From the NCBI GenBank assembly GCA_014529385.2, contig CM043949.1, positions 144,045,242 to 144,109,241 on the forward strand: 64,000 nt of DNA. The letters are read 5' to 3'. This document shows, piece after piece, positions 1 to 11,703 of this stretch. The stretch's first letter is position 1, and each line of letters opens with the position of its first letter. A model generated the notes under the pieces. That model was not told where the DNA came from, made no database searches, and worked only from the letters and a program-made list of their open reading frames with translations. Source of the stretch: Adiantum capillus-veneris (Eukaryota > Streptophyta > Polypodiopsida > Polypodiales > Pteridaceae). A program made the position numbers and the translations under genes.

Positions 1-2497
1 CGTTGTGTCCGTCCTCATCTGCGTGCAAATATTGACCCCGTTCGCCCTCCTGACGCCACTAGATGCCATCTGACGCACCTGCTTACCTCATGTCGTCGGC
101 CCGTGGATAGCTTCCTCGAGACATTTTACGCGCTATAAACTCCTCATTATTGTATAAAAAACATACTGGTACTGGTGATAGTGAAAATCGATGCACTATG
201 TACATGCTGTCCTACCTGTACACATGTGGGCCCCACGTAACCACCTGGCTTTGGAAAATGGGCAATTCTTTGTTTCATGCACCATGCATGTGTATCTACA
301 TATGCGCAATCCCTTTCTCTAAAAAACTCCTGACAACGCTTTCAACAAATAAAAACTTTGAAATAGCAATCATCATGGCTTTACGTACCATGGCATCAGA
401 GACATTTTCTTCAAATCAAATAAAAACTGTAAAATAGTAATCACAATCATGGCTTTACGTACCATGAAATTATAGACGTTAGTTTTGTGCAAAATCTGCA
501 AAACCTCAAGACAATGACTAGTCAATAGATAACTGCTTTGTAAAATCACATGAAATATTTTATGAATCGTGATGAGATTAGTAGCATGTATTAAGAACCA
601 AAGCCATGATTGGGGAAAATAAAAACACAACAAATAATATCACCTTGAACCATGGATGAAGATAATCAAAACACATCATGTAACTTCATCCATGACAAGA
701 GGGAGCTCGACTTTGTGAACCTTGTCGCTTTTGCAGACCCAAGAAGAAACTCTCTATTATGTTTTGAACACTGAAGTCCAAACTACTATGCCAAGTTTCG
801 ATCTTCTCAAACGTGCACCAACTAAAGTTGGATGATTCTCCTACTTATCTTTATATACCTCCCTCCTCAACATGCAATGTGCCATCCCCAATGTGTGTAT
901 ACTCTACACACTGAGTGTACATATGTAGTGGAGACTCCTAGCTATATATAGCATAGGGGTTGGTATATATGGATCCAACACTTTTTACTTGCTCCCGGCA
1001 GCCCACTGACCCAGAATGGCTTTCTTCTCCCTCACCTTCTCCTGCTACTGCTATGGCAGCTCGCGTATCACAGCTATGGATACTTTCTTTTTTTCATGCG
1101 CTTCATGCCGCTAATGTAGCCTCCAAAATTATCTTCATTTACTAATATAGTAGTTTATAGAAAAATAGTTTAGCAATCAGTTCCCACAATCACTTGGCTT
1201 CAAAAGCAAGCTTTGCCAAGAAACCGCTTGGCATATCCCTTATTCAATGCACTATGGAGACATCTTGGACATCAAGCCCTCGAACACTTTAGTGCTATCA
1301 GAGGTGCGCCACATTAGGTATATATTTTGTCCAAATATTTGTTGAGCATAATATCCATCGTACATCTCAAGCAAGGCATCATATTCTCCATGCATATCAG
1401 CCAAATCATCCTTAAGCACAATGTCTTTGAAAGTGCACCATATTTTGCGTACATATTAAGCAAAGCATTGATAACCTCAACATGTTTCTCCAATAATCCT
1501 ATTTCCAATGATTCATGCAACGATCAATGCTACCTTGCAACTCTAAGCAAGTTCTTAGCAATAGATCCGTTTGGTTTAATATTCATGGCCACATTTAGTA
1601 GACACAATAGCCACTAGTTTGAAACAAAATTGAGTAAGTGCACAAAAGCTTGTAATTTTGTGATTTTCCAATTGTGCTCACAATACGGTGTGAAGGATTT
1701 CAGGGCTAGCCTCTACAACACCTCAAACCACCACAAAAAAAAGTATGAAGAGAATAGATCTCTCAAGATAAAATGGTGTGATCCTTGCTCACAAATTTTG
1801 ACATCCTCACTCACAGTTTTTCCTCACTCAAAGTGGCGGAAAAAATGAAAAATCTCTACAGTTTTTCTTATTAAACCAAGGACTTCACCTTTTTTTAGGC
1901 TCCCTTCCATGTGCTAGCAGAGACTCCATTGATGCTCCCATATATATCCATAGCTTTACCAAAACCCATTCGATCAAGCCCACCCAAATATTTCAACAAG
2001 GTACAAGCAATGAATTGAAGCGCATACTCTACCCTTGATTAGCTACTCCATAGGAAGTTGCACACAACATAGATACCATACCCGAGACCAAGATAAAGAG
2101 AGATCAATTTTACATACATACCACTCAATATCATCATCCAATTTCACTAGAGACACACTCTCAACTCACCATGTCAGACTCTATCAAGACATATCTCATA
2201 TCCCTTCAAGTGATTCCATGCGTTTGTGAGAGACAATCCTTTCTTGAAAACCCATTTGGCGCAACACATGCTTATTCTTCATAAAGAGACACCCTTTAGA
2301 GATACCTTGGCTCTCATTCTCAATGCATGCACATCCTTTGTTAACACTTGTTCTACAACAAATGATGAGCTCTTACACATGTTTTGGGACACATGTCGTA
2401 TTGATAAGAAACAAAAGACTTTAACAATCTCCTCACTTTGAAAACCATCCCTATATTCTTTGTTATTCAACCTTCCATCATGAACTTAAACTTGTTG
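1..2497. repeat. Left arm of a giant inverted repeat
   Basis: The first 40 bases are the exact reverse complement of 4981-5020, and pairing continues inward to about 2497 (positions pair to a sum of 5021 at the outer end, drifting to about 5017 near the apex). Arm differences are mostly 1-2 base indels in short homopolymers or dinucleotides, for example near 760, 1800, 1850 and 2400, and they become denser near the apex. Pairing already holds at base 1, so the true outer end probably lies left of the window. Apart from a PPR-like remnant, no recognisable gene lies in the arm. Confidence 0.97.
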
Positions 2498-2511
2498 CTA
2501 TATTGATTGTA
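2498..2511. other. Palindrome spacer (apex)
   Basis: A 14 base AT-rich segment separates TAAACTTGTTG (2487-2497) from its complement CAACAAGTTTA (2512-2522). It is the only unpaired sequence between the two 2.5 kb arms. Confidence 0.9.
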
Positions 2512-5020
2512 CAACAAGTTTAAGGTACATGATGGAAGGTGAATCAACAAAGAATAAAGGGATGGTTTTTCAAAGTGGGAGGAGATTGTTAAAGTCTTTT
2601 GTTTCTTATCAAATACGACATGTGTCCCAAAACATGAATGTAAGAGCTCATCAGTTGTTGGTAGAACAAGTGTTAACAAAGGATGTGCATGCATTGAGAA
2701 TGAGAGCCAAGGTATCTCTAAAGGGAGTCTCTTTATGAAGAATAGCATGTGTTGCGCCAAATGGGTTTTTCAAGAAAGGATTGTCCTCTCAACAAACGCA
2801 TGGAATCACTTGAAGGGATATGAGATATGTCTTGATAGAGTCTGACATGGTGAGTTGAGAGTGTGTCTCTCGTGAATTGGATGATGATATTGAGTGCTTA
2901 TGTATGTAAATTGATCTCTCTTTATCTTGGTCTCGGGTATGGTATCTATGTTGTGTGCAACTTCCTATGGAGTAGCTAATCAAGGGTAGAGTATGCGCTT
3001 CAATTCATTGCTTGTACCTTGTTGAAATATTTGGGTGGGCTTGATCGAATGGGTTTTGGTAAAGCTATGGATATATATGGGAGCATCAATGGAGTCTCTG
3101 CTAGCACATGGAAGGGAGCCTAAAAAAAGGTGAAGTCCTTGGTTTAATAAGAAAAACTGTAGAGATTTTCATTTTTTCCGCCACTTTGAGTGAGGAAAAA
3201 CTGTGAGTGAGGATGTGTCAAAATTTGTGAGCAAGGATCACACCATTTTATCTTGAGAGATCTATTCTCTTCATACTTTTTTTTGTGGTGGTTTGAGGTG
3301 TTGTAGAGGCTAGCCCTGAAATCCTTCACACCGTATTGTGAGCACAATTGGAAAATCACAAAATTACAAGCTTTTGTGCACTTACTCAATTTTGTTTCAA
3401 ACTAGTGGCTATTGTGTCTACTAAATGTGGCCATGAATATTAAACCAAACGGATCTATTGCTAAGAACTTGCTTAGAGTTGCAAGGTAGCATTGATCGTT
3501 GCATGAATCATTGGAAATAGGATTATTGGAGAAACATGTTGAGGTTATCAATGCTTTGGCTTAATATGTACGCAAAATATGGTGCACTTTCAAAGACATT
3601 GTGCTTAAGGATGATTTGGCTGATATGCATGGAGAATATGATGCCTTGCTTGAGATGTACGATGGATATTATGCTCAACAAATATTTGGACAAAATATAT
3701 ACCTAATGTGGCGCACCTCTGATAGCACTAAAGTGTTCGAGGGCTTGATGTCCAAGATGTCTCCCATAGTGCATTGAATAAGGGATATGCCAAGCGGTTT
3801 CTTGGCAAAGCTTGCTTTTGAAGCCAAGTGATTGTGGGAACTGATTGCTAAACTATTTTTCTATAAACTACTATATTAGTAAATGAAGATAATTTTGGAG
3901 GCTACATTAGCGGCATGAAGCGCATGAAAAAAAGAAAGTATCCATAGCTGTGATACGCGAGCTGCCATAGCAGTAGCAGGAGAAGGTGAGGGAGAAGAAA
4001 GCCATTCTGGGTCAGTGGGCTGCCGGAGCAAGTAAAAAGTGTTGGATCCATATATACCAACCCCTATGCTATATATAGCTAGGAGTCTCCACTACATATG
4101 TACACTCAGTGTGTAGAGTATACACACATTGGGGATGGCACATTGCATGTTGAGGAGGGAGGTATATAAAGATAAGTAGGAGAATCATCCAACTTTAGTT
4201 GGTGCACGTTTGAGAAGATCGAAACTTGGCATAGTAGTTTGGACTTCAGTGTTCAAAAACATAATAGAGAGTTTCTTCTTGGGTCTGCAAAAGCGACAAG
4301 GTTCACAAAGTCGAGCTCCCTCTTGTCATGGATGAAGTTACATGATGTGTTTTGATTATCTTCATCCATGGTTCAAGGTGATATTATTTGTTGTGTTTTT
4401 ATTTTCCCCAATCATGGCTTTGGTTCTTAATACATGCTACTAATCTCATCACGATTCATAAAATATTTCATGTGATTTTACAAAGCAGTTATCTATTGAC
4501 TAGTCATTGTCTTGAGGTTTTGCAGATTTTGCACAAAACTAACGTCTATAATTTCATGGTACGTAAAGCCATGATTGTGATTACTATTTTACAGTTTTTA
4601 TTTGATTTGAAGAAAATGTCTCTGATGCCATGGTACGTAAAGCCATGATGATTGCTATTTCAAAGTTTTTATTTGTTGAAAGCGTTGTCAGGAGTTTTTT
4701 AGAGAAAGGGATTGCGCATATGTAGATACACATGCATGGTGCATGAAACAAAGAATTGCCCATTTTCCAAAGCCAGGTGGTTACGTGGGGCCCACATGTG
4801 TACAGGTAGGACAGCATGTACATAGTGCATCGATTTTCACTATCACCAGTACCAGTATGTTTTTTATACAATAATGAGGAGTTTATAGCGCGTAAAATGT
4901 CTCGAGGAAGCTATCCACGGGCCGACGACATGAGGTAAGCAGGTGCGTCAGATGGCATCTAGTGGCGTCAGGAGGGCGAACGGGGTCAATATTTGCACGC
5001 AGATGAGGACGGACACAACG
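2512..5020. repeat. Right arm of the giant inverted repeat
   Basis: Reverse complement of the left arm with scattered small indels. The open frames at 150-437 (+) and 4584-4871 (-), and at 373-633 (-) and 4388-4648 (+), are the same sequence seen twice. It ends at 5020 only because the partner sequence left of base 1 is not in the window; pairing could continue into 5021 and beyond. Confidence 0.97.
3500..3707 (+). pseudogene. PPR-like repeat remnant (mirrored at 1314-1520 on the minus strand)
   Basis: The minus strand of the left arm (1520-1314) reads through a frame with NALLNMYAKYGALSK, which resembles the plant pentatricopeptide-repeat signature N-A-L-x-x-M-Y-A-K-x-G-x-L. The right-arm copy is the same sequence on the plus strand with an extra base at about 3559 that breaks the frame. 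Flanking translation (GYAKRFLGKACFEAK near 3785-3830) has a PPR-like look but contains stops. PPR proteins bind organellar RNA as long helical arrays; here at most one or two decayed repeats remain, with no start codon or targeting peptide. The family call rests on one short motif and could be wrong. Confidence 0.4.
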
Positions 5021-5868
5021 TGGGTGTTTTCTTGTGAGAGTTATGCAGAAAGGTCATCATTAGGACCACTTTTTGGGGCCACTTCACGTGGTTGTGAGAC
5101 GCATTATTGAAAAGAAATGAGTACCAGGTGTGCGGATGATGCAAAAAGGTGACAACTATGCACTGCGAGGTCAGTTTTTGGCCTGTTCGGGGTCCGTTTG
5201 AGGTCATCTAAAAGCCAAGGGTGCCCAACTAATAAAGCTAAGTGTGGGAACTGAAAAAACAGAGAGAAGACCAGAAAAAACGTGGAGAAGAGAGGAGGAA
5301 CAGCCGCAAGTGTATTTTGGGGGTTTTTGGAGCCTGTTTTGGCCGTAAACTGCTCATCCGAGGTCGGATTTGAGCACTTTGACATTGTAGACTGGGGTTT
5401 TCGGCCATTCCGGACGCGATGGCACTGTCCATTTTGCCAAATTCCTCACTCTTTTTCTGCTGTTTTTGCTGTGTAATTTTCTCCTATGAGCGAAGTTTCT
5501 ACTCTAGTTTGTGATTGTATTTGGCTTATTTTACCCATATTGTGTGAGCTATTTGCCCCATTGGTGTTGGCCCAAGCTCAATTGTATCTAAACATTAGAA
5601 ATTATCCTCTTTTGAGCTGAGTTTTTTGGGTGTATGTGTGTGTGTGTGTGTGTGTGTCTGTGTGGAGTGGGCAAGTGGATAGTCTCTCTCCTCTCACTCC
5701 ATAGGTGTGTTCCCTGTCTCGGCCAGGTGTGTTGTCTAAGCCCAGTGGTACCCCATAGTGTGTGTGTGTATCTTCCCAGAGTGTCGGTCGGGTTGTTATA
5801 GAGGTGCTGTGTGTGTTTTCATCCCGCTCACATTCTTTTGGTGCCCCCACGGAGGATCTCCCACGGAA
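5021..5868. other. Unassigned sequence with a (GT)n tract
   Basis: No gene recognised. It contains GT-rich runs at about 5632-5660 and 5757-5768 and ends where Copia fragment A begins. An open frame of 64 codons (5282-5476, +) has no recognisable motif. Confidence 0.6.
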
Positions 5869-8390
5869 GTTCATGGCATGGATCTTGGTAAACACAATCG
5901 CAAACCCTTTCCTCTTTCAAATACAACTCATTCTCATGACATATTGGATCTTGTTCATACTGATATATGTGGACCTATACCTTCTTCGAGATCACAATAT
6001 CGCTACTTCATTACTTTCATTGATGATTTCTCAAGGTATACGACTGTATTTTTACTTAGACAAAAACCTGAAGCCTTATCTGTTTTCAAACAATTCCACA
6101 AGGCTGCGGAACTTCAAACTGGTCGTCGCCTTAAGAAGCTTTGTACTGACAATGGAGGCGAATAAGTTTCTCGAGAGTTTGTGAGTTACTGTGCTGACAA
6201 TGGAATTCATCATGAACACAATATTCCATATTCGCCTCAACAGAACGGTGTTGCTGAACGAAAGAATCGCACTATTCTCAATGTTGTAAGATGTATGCTG
6301 ATTCATTCTGGTTTATCTCGTGTTTTTTGGGCTGAAGCTACTTTGACAGCAGTATTTATTCAGAATCATCTTCCTACTACTGCACCCTCTGGTAAGATAC
6401 CCATCACAGCATGAACAGGTGACATTCCTTCTATATCTCATTTTCGAATCTTTGGATGTATTGCTTATATTCATGTTCCCAAAGAAACACGAACAAAGCT
6501 TGATGCTCCTGGTCTTAAAGTTATTTTTATTGGATATTCTGACACTTCCAAAGGCTACAAATTCTATGACCCTTCCTCCAAAAGAAAGTAATTGAATCGT
6601 GATGCTACTTTTAACGAGCAGCTTATAGGAGGCTCATGGTCCATGGATGATTCTGATGATACTAAATCATTGCTTCAATCTTTTCCATTTCTTTCAGAAG
6701 ATAAAACTCTTCCTATATAGCAACTTTCCTCTTCACAACCATCCATTCCGAATGTTGCCAATGATGATATTGATATTTTTGTTGATCTGCCTATTGATTT
6801 TGAACATGGCTCATGTCATGTTTATGATGACGATATTGCTGATAATGCTTTTTCTACTTCAGAAGATCCCATTACTTATGATGAAGCTATCTCTTCACCA
6901 CAAAAGGATCAATGGCAAGAGGCTATGGAAGCAGAGTACGATTCTCTTATCTCTAAAGGTACATGGATACTAACTGAATTACTTCCTGGTCATACATCTA
7001 TTAAATGTAAGTGGGTGTATAAGACAAAAGTAAAAGCAGATGGATCTTTTGACAAGTTCAAGGCGCGTTTAGTTGCAAAAGGTTACTCCCAAGTAGCTGG
7101 TGTTGATTATCAAGAGACTTTTTCACCAGTTGTTCGCATTACAAGTGTTCGAGTTTTATTGGCATTTGCTGTTCAATTTGATTTAGAAGCTCATCAAATG
7201 GATGTGCGAACTGCTTTTCTTAATGGTGACATGGAAGAGGAAATTTATATGGAACAACCAGAAGGGTTTGTTATTCCAGGTAAAGAAGACCTTGTTGCTC
7301 AACTCCATAAGGCACTATATGGTCTCAAACAAGCTTCGGGAGCCTGGTATACAAAATTTGACCTTTTTCTCACCTCTAAAGGATTCATCTCTTGCTCGTC
7401 AGACCCCAACTTATACATAAACCGCCAAGGTAGCAGTTTTGTGATTCTTGCTCTTTATGTGAATGATACCATCCTTGTTTCCAATGATTTGGGATTTCTT
7501 CAGCAAGTGAAAAAGTTATTGTCTTCTGCATTTGATATGGTGGATCTTGGAGAGATTCACTCGTGTCTTGGCATTCAAATCCAACGGAACCGTACAAAAG
7601 GTATTTTATTCCTTTGACAGTCAAAGTTTATTGCAGATACTATTCAAAAATTTGGTATGGAATCTGCACATTCAGTCAACACACCTTGTCTTGCGAGCTC
7701 TACGAAGAACACTTCTGACAATGGAGGTCAACTTGTCACAAATCAACCTTATGCTAACTTGATTGGACGTCTTCAGTTTGTTGGCATGAACTGTCGTCCT
7801 AATATTCTGTTTTCTGCTAATTATCTTGGACAACATCTTGCATGTCCTTCTCTTAAGCATTGGTCTACTACAAAGCGTGTATTGAAATACTTGAAAGGCA
7901 CTACAGATTTTGGTTTAGTCTATCGACGACAACTCACATCGGATTCTATGCAATCTCTTTCTCTTTTGGGTTACAGAGATGCAGACTGGGCAAGCTCACA
8001 TTTATCTATGCGATCTACTAGTGGAAATTGCTTCTTTATAAATGGTTATCTTGTTTCTTGGACCAGCAAGAAACAACGTTGTGTTGCAGTTTTTACGACT
8101 GAGTCAGAATATGTTGTGGCATCACTTGCAGCTCGTGAGTTGATTTGGCCTTGACAGATGCTGGTTGATATTGGTCACTCTCCTCTTTCTAGCACACCGT
8201 TGCGGTGTGACAACCAAAGTGCTATTAGTCTTGCAAAAGACTATGTTCAACATAATAAGTCAAAGCACATTGCTGTCCATTATCATTATGTCAGGTATGA
8301 AGTACGCAAAGGAACCATTATCGTTGAACTTTGTCCAAGTGACCAGATGATTGCAGACATTTTGACCAAAGGCCTCAATGAGTCACGTTG
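5869..8390 (+). mobile_element. Copia fragment A (internal pol segment, no LTRs)
   Basis: Collinear with 12545-15057 of Copia element B with high nucleotide identity by eye. It starts abruptly at the sequence for the end of the GAG-pre-integrase domain, lacks about 45 bases present in B just inside this start (around 5887), and stops abruptly at 8390 where repeat R begins. Gag, protease and both LTRs are absent. It carries integrase, reverse transcriptase and RNase H coding remnants interrupted by stops. Loss of both ends without a target duplication indicates deletion or recombination, not a separate insertion of a short element. Confidence 0.93.
5885..6720 (+). pseudogene. Copia A integrase core (broken)
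   Basis: Integrase inserts the retrotransposon cDNA into the chromosome. Visible in order: the first catalytic Asp in HTDICGP (about 5953), the second in TDNGGE (about 6148), and the glutamate motif QQNGVAERKNRT (about 6238-6273), so all three D,D,E positions are encoded. The frame is broken by TAA after the TDNGGE motif (6163), by a TGA at about 6412, by an inserted base near 6585 and by a TAG at 6718. Copy B reads through some of these positions, so several lesions are private to A. Confidence 0.88.
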
Positions 8391-8391
8391 A
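6737..8391 (+). pseudogene. Copia A reverse transcriptase-RNase H (broken)
   Basis: The long frame 6925-7617 carries the Copia RT hallmarks WVYKTKVKADGS, MDVRTAFLNGDMEEE (about 7198) and LYGLKQASGAWY. The polymerase active site reads LYVNDTILV (about 7456) where Copia has Y-V-D-D, so a catalytic aspartate is replaced by asparagine. A TGA at 7617 and another at 8153 interrupt the RNase H region, which still shows ADWASS, SWTSKKQ and TESEYV. Position 7201-7245 keeps the TAFLNGD block that copy B has lost. The enzyme cannot be active. Confidence 0.92.
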
Positions 8392-10065
8392 GTTGGCTAC
8401 TGCACGCTGCACACTAGATTGCTTGTTTTTTATAAAAAACCTATGTTGATCGGGGACATTTGCAAATCTAGCTAGCAATGCGTCCTCAATGTAGCCTCCA
8501 TGATTGTGTTGTTGGTCTCTAAACTTTACAAAACAATTCTTATACGTTGATTATATAAGAATTTGTAGGTGGCGTCAAAATGCCTTGCCTTGTGCTATGC
8601 CGAAGTCTACCTCGCCACCATAGTTAACCCTGTAGTAGCACCCATGTGTTTCTAGCATGGGTGCATTAGTATACTTGTCCTCTACATCAGGGGTGGCATG
8701 CTCTAAAAGTGGGGACTCCGTTCCCTCGCCACTACCAAAACAAGCGAAGCCACAAGATCCGCCGCCGATTTGTCTCTCATGATGCTCAATGTCTTGAGAT
8801 GAGGGTCAACGCGCGCTGCTAGAGAAAGTTCTTCGACGGTGTTCTAGCAAAGCACAAGTGGAATGGAGTGGAGTAGGACCCTGTTATGCGATGGGAGTGG
8901 GACCCTGCGATGGAAGGGGAGTAGGAAGATAAGAAGGGGCCGTAGACTAAGGTGCCGTCAATGCGAGGCTCTGTAGGTAAGGAGTCTCTTCCTGACTCCC
9001 CCATGGTGTGGTCTACGGAGAAAGAACGTAGGCCTCGATCTACGACCGGTGGAGGACCCTGAGTAGAGTAGGTGTAGGATGGCCATCCCTGCAAATAACA
9101 AAAATAAACCTGTGAAACTCGTGGTTTAGTGTTGAATAGCCAGAAACAATCTTTATTTCTTTGCTTGTTCTCATCGCCTCAAGACTCAGGTCCACTAAAG
9201 GCAATGTCCACCCCGGTGGGGAGCCCACCTGGGACGTGAACCAACCAAAACAAGAGCCAGATGGCTGCTCCCCACTAGGTGGTCTCTCGTCTGACATGTA
9301 CATTACAAAGAGCAATATGAGGTTTAGCTTCCGTCCCTACTCACTCATCTATAAATAAGTACACAAGTATATTAGCAAACAAACAGGTAGATACACAGGT
9401 AGATACATATACATACTAGTAGACCTAAGTAGAGGCTAGTAGAGCCAAAGGTGAACTGCACCTCTTTAGATATCATCACAGTCTCAACCGTGGTAAAACC
9501 AAAGGTAAATTGCGATAATTTATGCATGAGTGGACCAATGACCGCAACGACACGATTAAAAAAGGACTATACTCAAGAGGAAGCTTCTCACCTTTGGGTG
9601 CTATGCTCCCGTACTTAGTGTCTACATACATGCAGCCATCATTTTGTGTTGTAAATGTAGCCATCATTTTGTGTTGTGCGTAGTGCAAGGGTGCTCTTGC
9701 TTCTTTAGAGTGCTATGAAGAAGAGCTTCATTATTGTGCTTCTTGTGCAACATCTCTTCACAGAAAATCCTTGTTCGAGGGATTACTTTGCGTATTGCAT
9801 GGCTGCCTCCATTGAGAGGTACCGTATCGTTAAAAGCTATCCAATCTAATGCCTATTTGATGGGAGAAAGATATAGGAAGAGAGATAGAGAGAAAGATAG
9901 AGAAGTTAAGGATAAGAGAGTAGAAAGAAATTTCCAAGGGTCCATCGACGTCATGTAAAGAAGGTCTTTTTCATAGAATTCTATAGAAGCAGAAGCATAC
10001 CCTCATTGTGCACACCACAAAATGCTTGCTCCGCCTACAACCATTGCTCTCTATCTCGCTATTTC
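8392..10065. repeat. Repeat R, copy 1, left part
   Basis: Base-for-base similar to 29790-31538 apart from small indels: for example GTTGGCTACTGCACGCTGCA here and GTTGGCTGCTGCATGTTGCA there, and the shared stretch ending ACCATTGCTCTCTATC. The minus strand has open segments (9315-9040 and 9094-8819) separated by an acceptor-like TTATTTGCAG, so decayed exons are possible, but no family is recognised. It is cut at 10065 by Copia B and resumes at 15511. Confidence 0.9.
10061..10065. repeat. Target-site duplication of Copia B (ATTTC, partner 15506-15510)
   Basis: ATTTC lies directly before the 5' LTR and directly after the 3' LTR. The second R copy has a single uninterrupted CTATTTCTTTATC at 31532-31544, which is the empty site. 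Confidence 0.95.
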
Positions 10066-10208
10066 TGTTGGAGTTATATATGGCTCACTCTACTGAACTT
10101 GGTCTCACCTATATATTTGTATCTTGTCCTCAATATGAATCAGTCTTTGGGAGCGTATATGGTGTGTCTCTTGTCTCGTCTCTCTCTCTTTCTCTCTACA
10201 TCTCAACA
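10066..10208 (+). repeat. Copia B 5' LTR (143 bp)
   Basis: Begins TGTTGGAGTTATATATGGC and ends CTACATCTCAACA. A TATATA run near 10076 and another near 10110 are possible promoter elements. Same length as the 3' LTR. Confidence 0.96.
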
Positions 10209-10220
10209 TGGTATCAGAGC
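10209..10220 (+). promoter_or_regulatory. Primer-binding site, tRNA-iMet
   Basis: TGGTATCAGAGC directly follows the LTR. This is the standard plant Copia primer site complementary to the 3' end of initiator methionine tRNA, which primes minus-strand cDNA synthesis. Confidence 0.96.
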
Positions 10221-10975
10221 GGTAATGATCACGCGGAGATTCAATTCATGGTGACGACAATATGTGTATGCAATTCGCATGTAAGATTCAAAATTGTTTC
10301 AAATTTTATTTTTTGAGCGTTGATTCTTGTTAACTATGGTTGTTTTGTGTTAAGAAGAATATGATTAGTGTTTTATGTGGCGTTTATTTCTAAGCAATCT
10401 AATTGTTGATTATGTTTTCTTGTTGATGACACCCTGAACTTCATCTCAATTTTTCTTACTGTTCTGTTCAAAATTTGGAGAAACGGGAAAGCGCTATGGA
10501 GCGTAGCGCCATGGCTCTTTTCATCCAAAACTTGTTCGTCTCCTCGAGCTCTTCGATTTGAGTTCTAGGTTTGCGTCAATCAGATTTCGCAGCAGAAATT
10601 TATGTTGTTTTTACTACAATTGAGCTTGACGCAGCTTTCTTCGTCCTACTTCTTCGCGAAGCATCCGCGATTGTTTTTCTTATTTTGGCGTTAACTTTTT
10701 CGAGAAGATTTAGCTTTTTGCTATTCATATTATGGCCGTCAATCTTGCGTCTCACGCCACTCTATTTTGAGGACTCGTTTATTATTAACGTCTCCTTTAC
10801 CCTGCATTTTTTGGGTGACATCTCTCACATCTTTGGACGTTCCTTGAGCATCCTTCTTACGTTTATCGTTGACAGAACGCAGTAATCATATCTCTCTCAT
10901 TCTCAATTGCAGCCTTCACCATATATGGTGTGCAGATTCTGCGATCTTATCTTATACTTCTTCTCGCAACAAGAT
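10221..10975 (+). other. Copia B untranslated leader
   Basis: About 755 bases between the primer site and the gag start. Open frames here (10571-10885 and others) have no gag similarity and are read as chance. No packaging or dimer site can be named. Confidence 0.7.
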
Positions 10976-11703
10976 ATGGCTATGAATATTCTCGTCAATG
11001 GATTTCCTTCTGGCCAGCGTTCTGTTCCTTCTTTCCAAGGTCAAGGATTTTCAGGCTGGAAAGCAAAGATGTTGTTAATTCTTGAAGGCGATGAACTCTC
11101 CAATGTTGTTCTTGGAAATCATGTTTGTCCGCCTCAACCTGTTGACATGGATAATGATAATGTGCTTATCACTGAAGGACCTATATTTGAAGATTGGAAT
11201 CTTGCATATATGGATTGGCAACGACGTGATAAAGCAGCTCTTCAGTATATTCTTTCTGCTCTTACTGATTCCCTTTTGCTTGATATGTATGAACTGCCTA
11301 CTTCCCACGACGTATGGAAGTACCTTATTGCAAACTTTCAGAAGAAATCTGTTACAGAAATACTTTATTTGAGAGGGTTGCTTAACAAGTTACAATATGA
11401 AGTTAGTACTGCCATGACGGGACATATTGAATCTTTCAAATCTATTATTAATCAACTTGCTGTTGCCGGTGACCCTGTTCCACAAAGCAACTGATTACAC
11501 TTCTCCTTGATACGTTGAAGGACTCTTCTTATGATAACATTGTTACTATTCTCTCTAATAAAGATGGTCTTGATTTTGACCAAGCCTGCATGTCTTTAAT
11601 TGAATACTCTCAACGTCAAGAACGTCGGAATGCTGGTCACGATACAACTATGATTTCACAAGAGGAGACTGAGTCACAACAGATGGAATGTGCTTTTTAT
11701 GAT
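10976..11703 (+). pseudogene. Copia B gag (UBN2-type, frameshifted)
   Basis: Gag forms the virus-like particle. I place the start at the ATG at 10976, followed by MAMNILVNG, rather than the in-frame ATG at 10907 that lies in the leader. The frame shows the Copia gag order: a Trp-containing N-terminal block (FSGWKAKMLLIL), W-x-Y-L-I-A-N-F and L-R-G-L-L-N-K-L. It is broken at about 11485-11495 by a frameshift; the next frame (11515-11703) continues with DSSYDNIVTILSN and a Gln-rich linker ending in TGA. Confidence 0.92.

Noticed and set aside
1630-1848. 72-codon frame also present inverted at 3144-3389
   Set aside because: Mirrored only because of the palindrome; no motif and low-complexity Lys/Ser end.
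8412-8425. CACTAG at the left edge of repeat R as a CACTA terminus
   Set aside because: The two R copies share sequence to its left as well, so this is not the element end.
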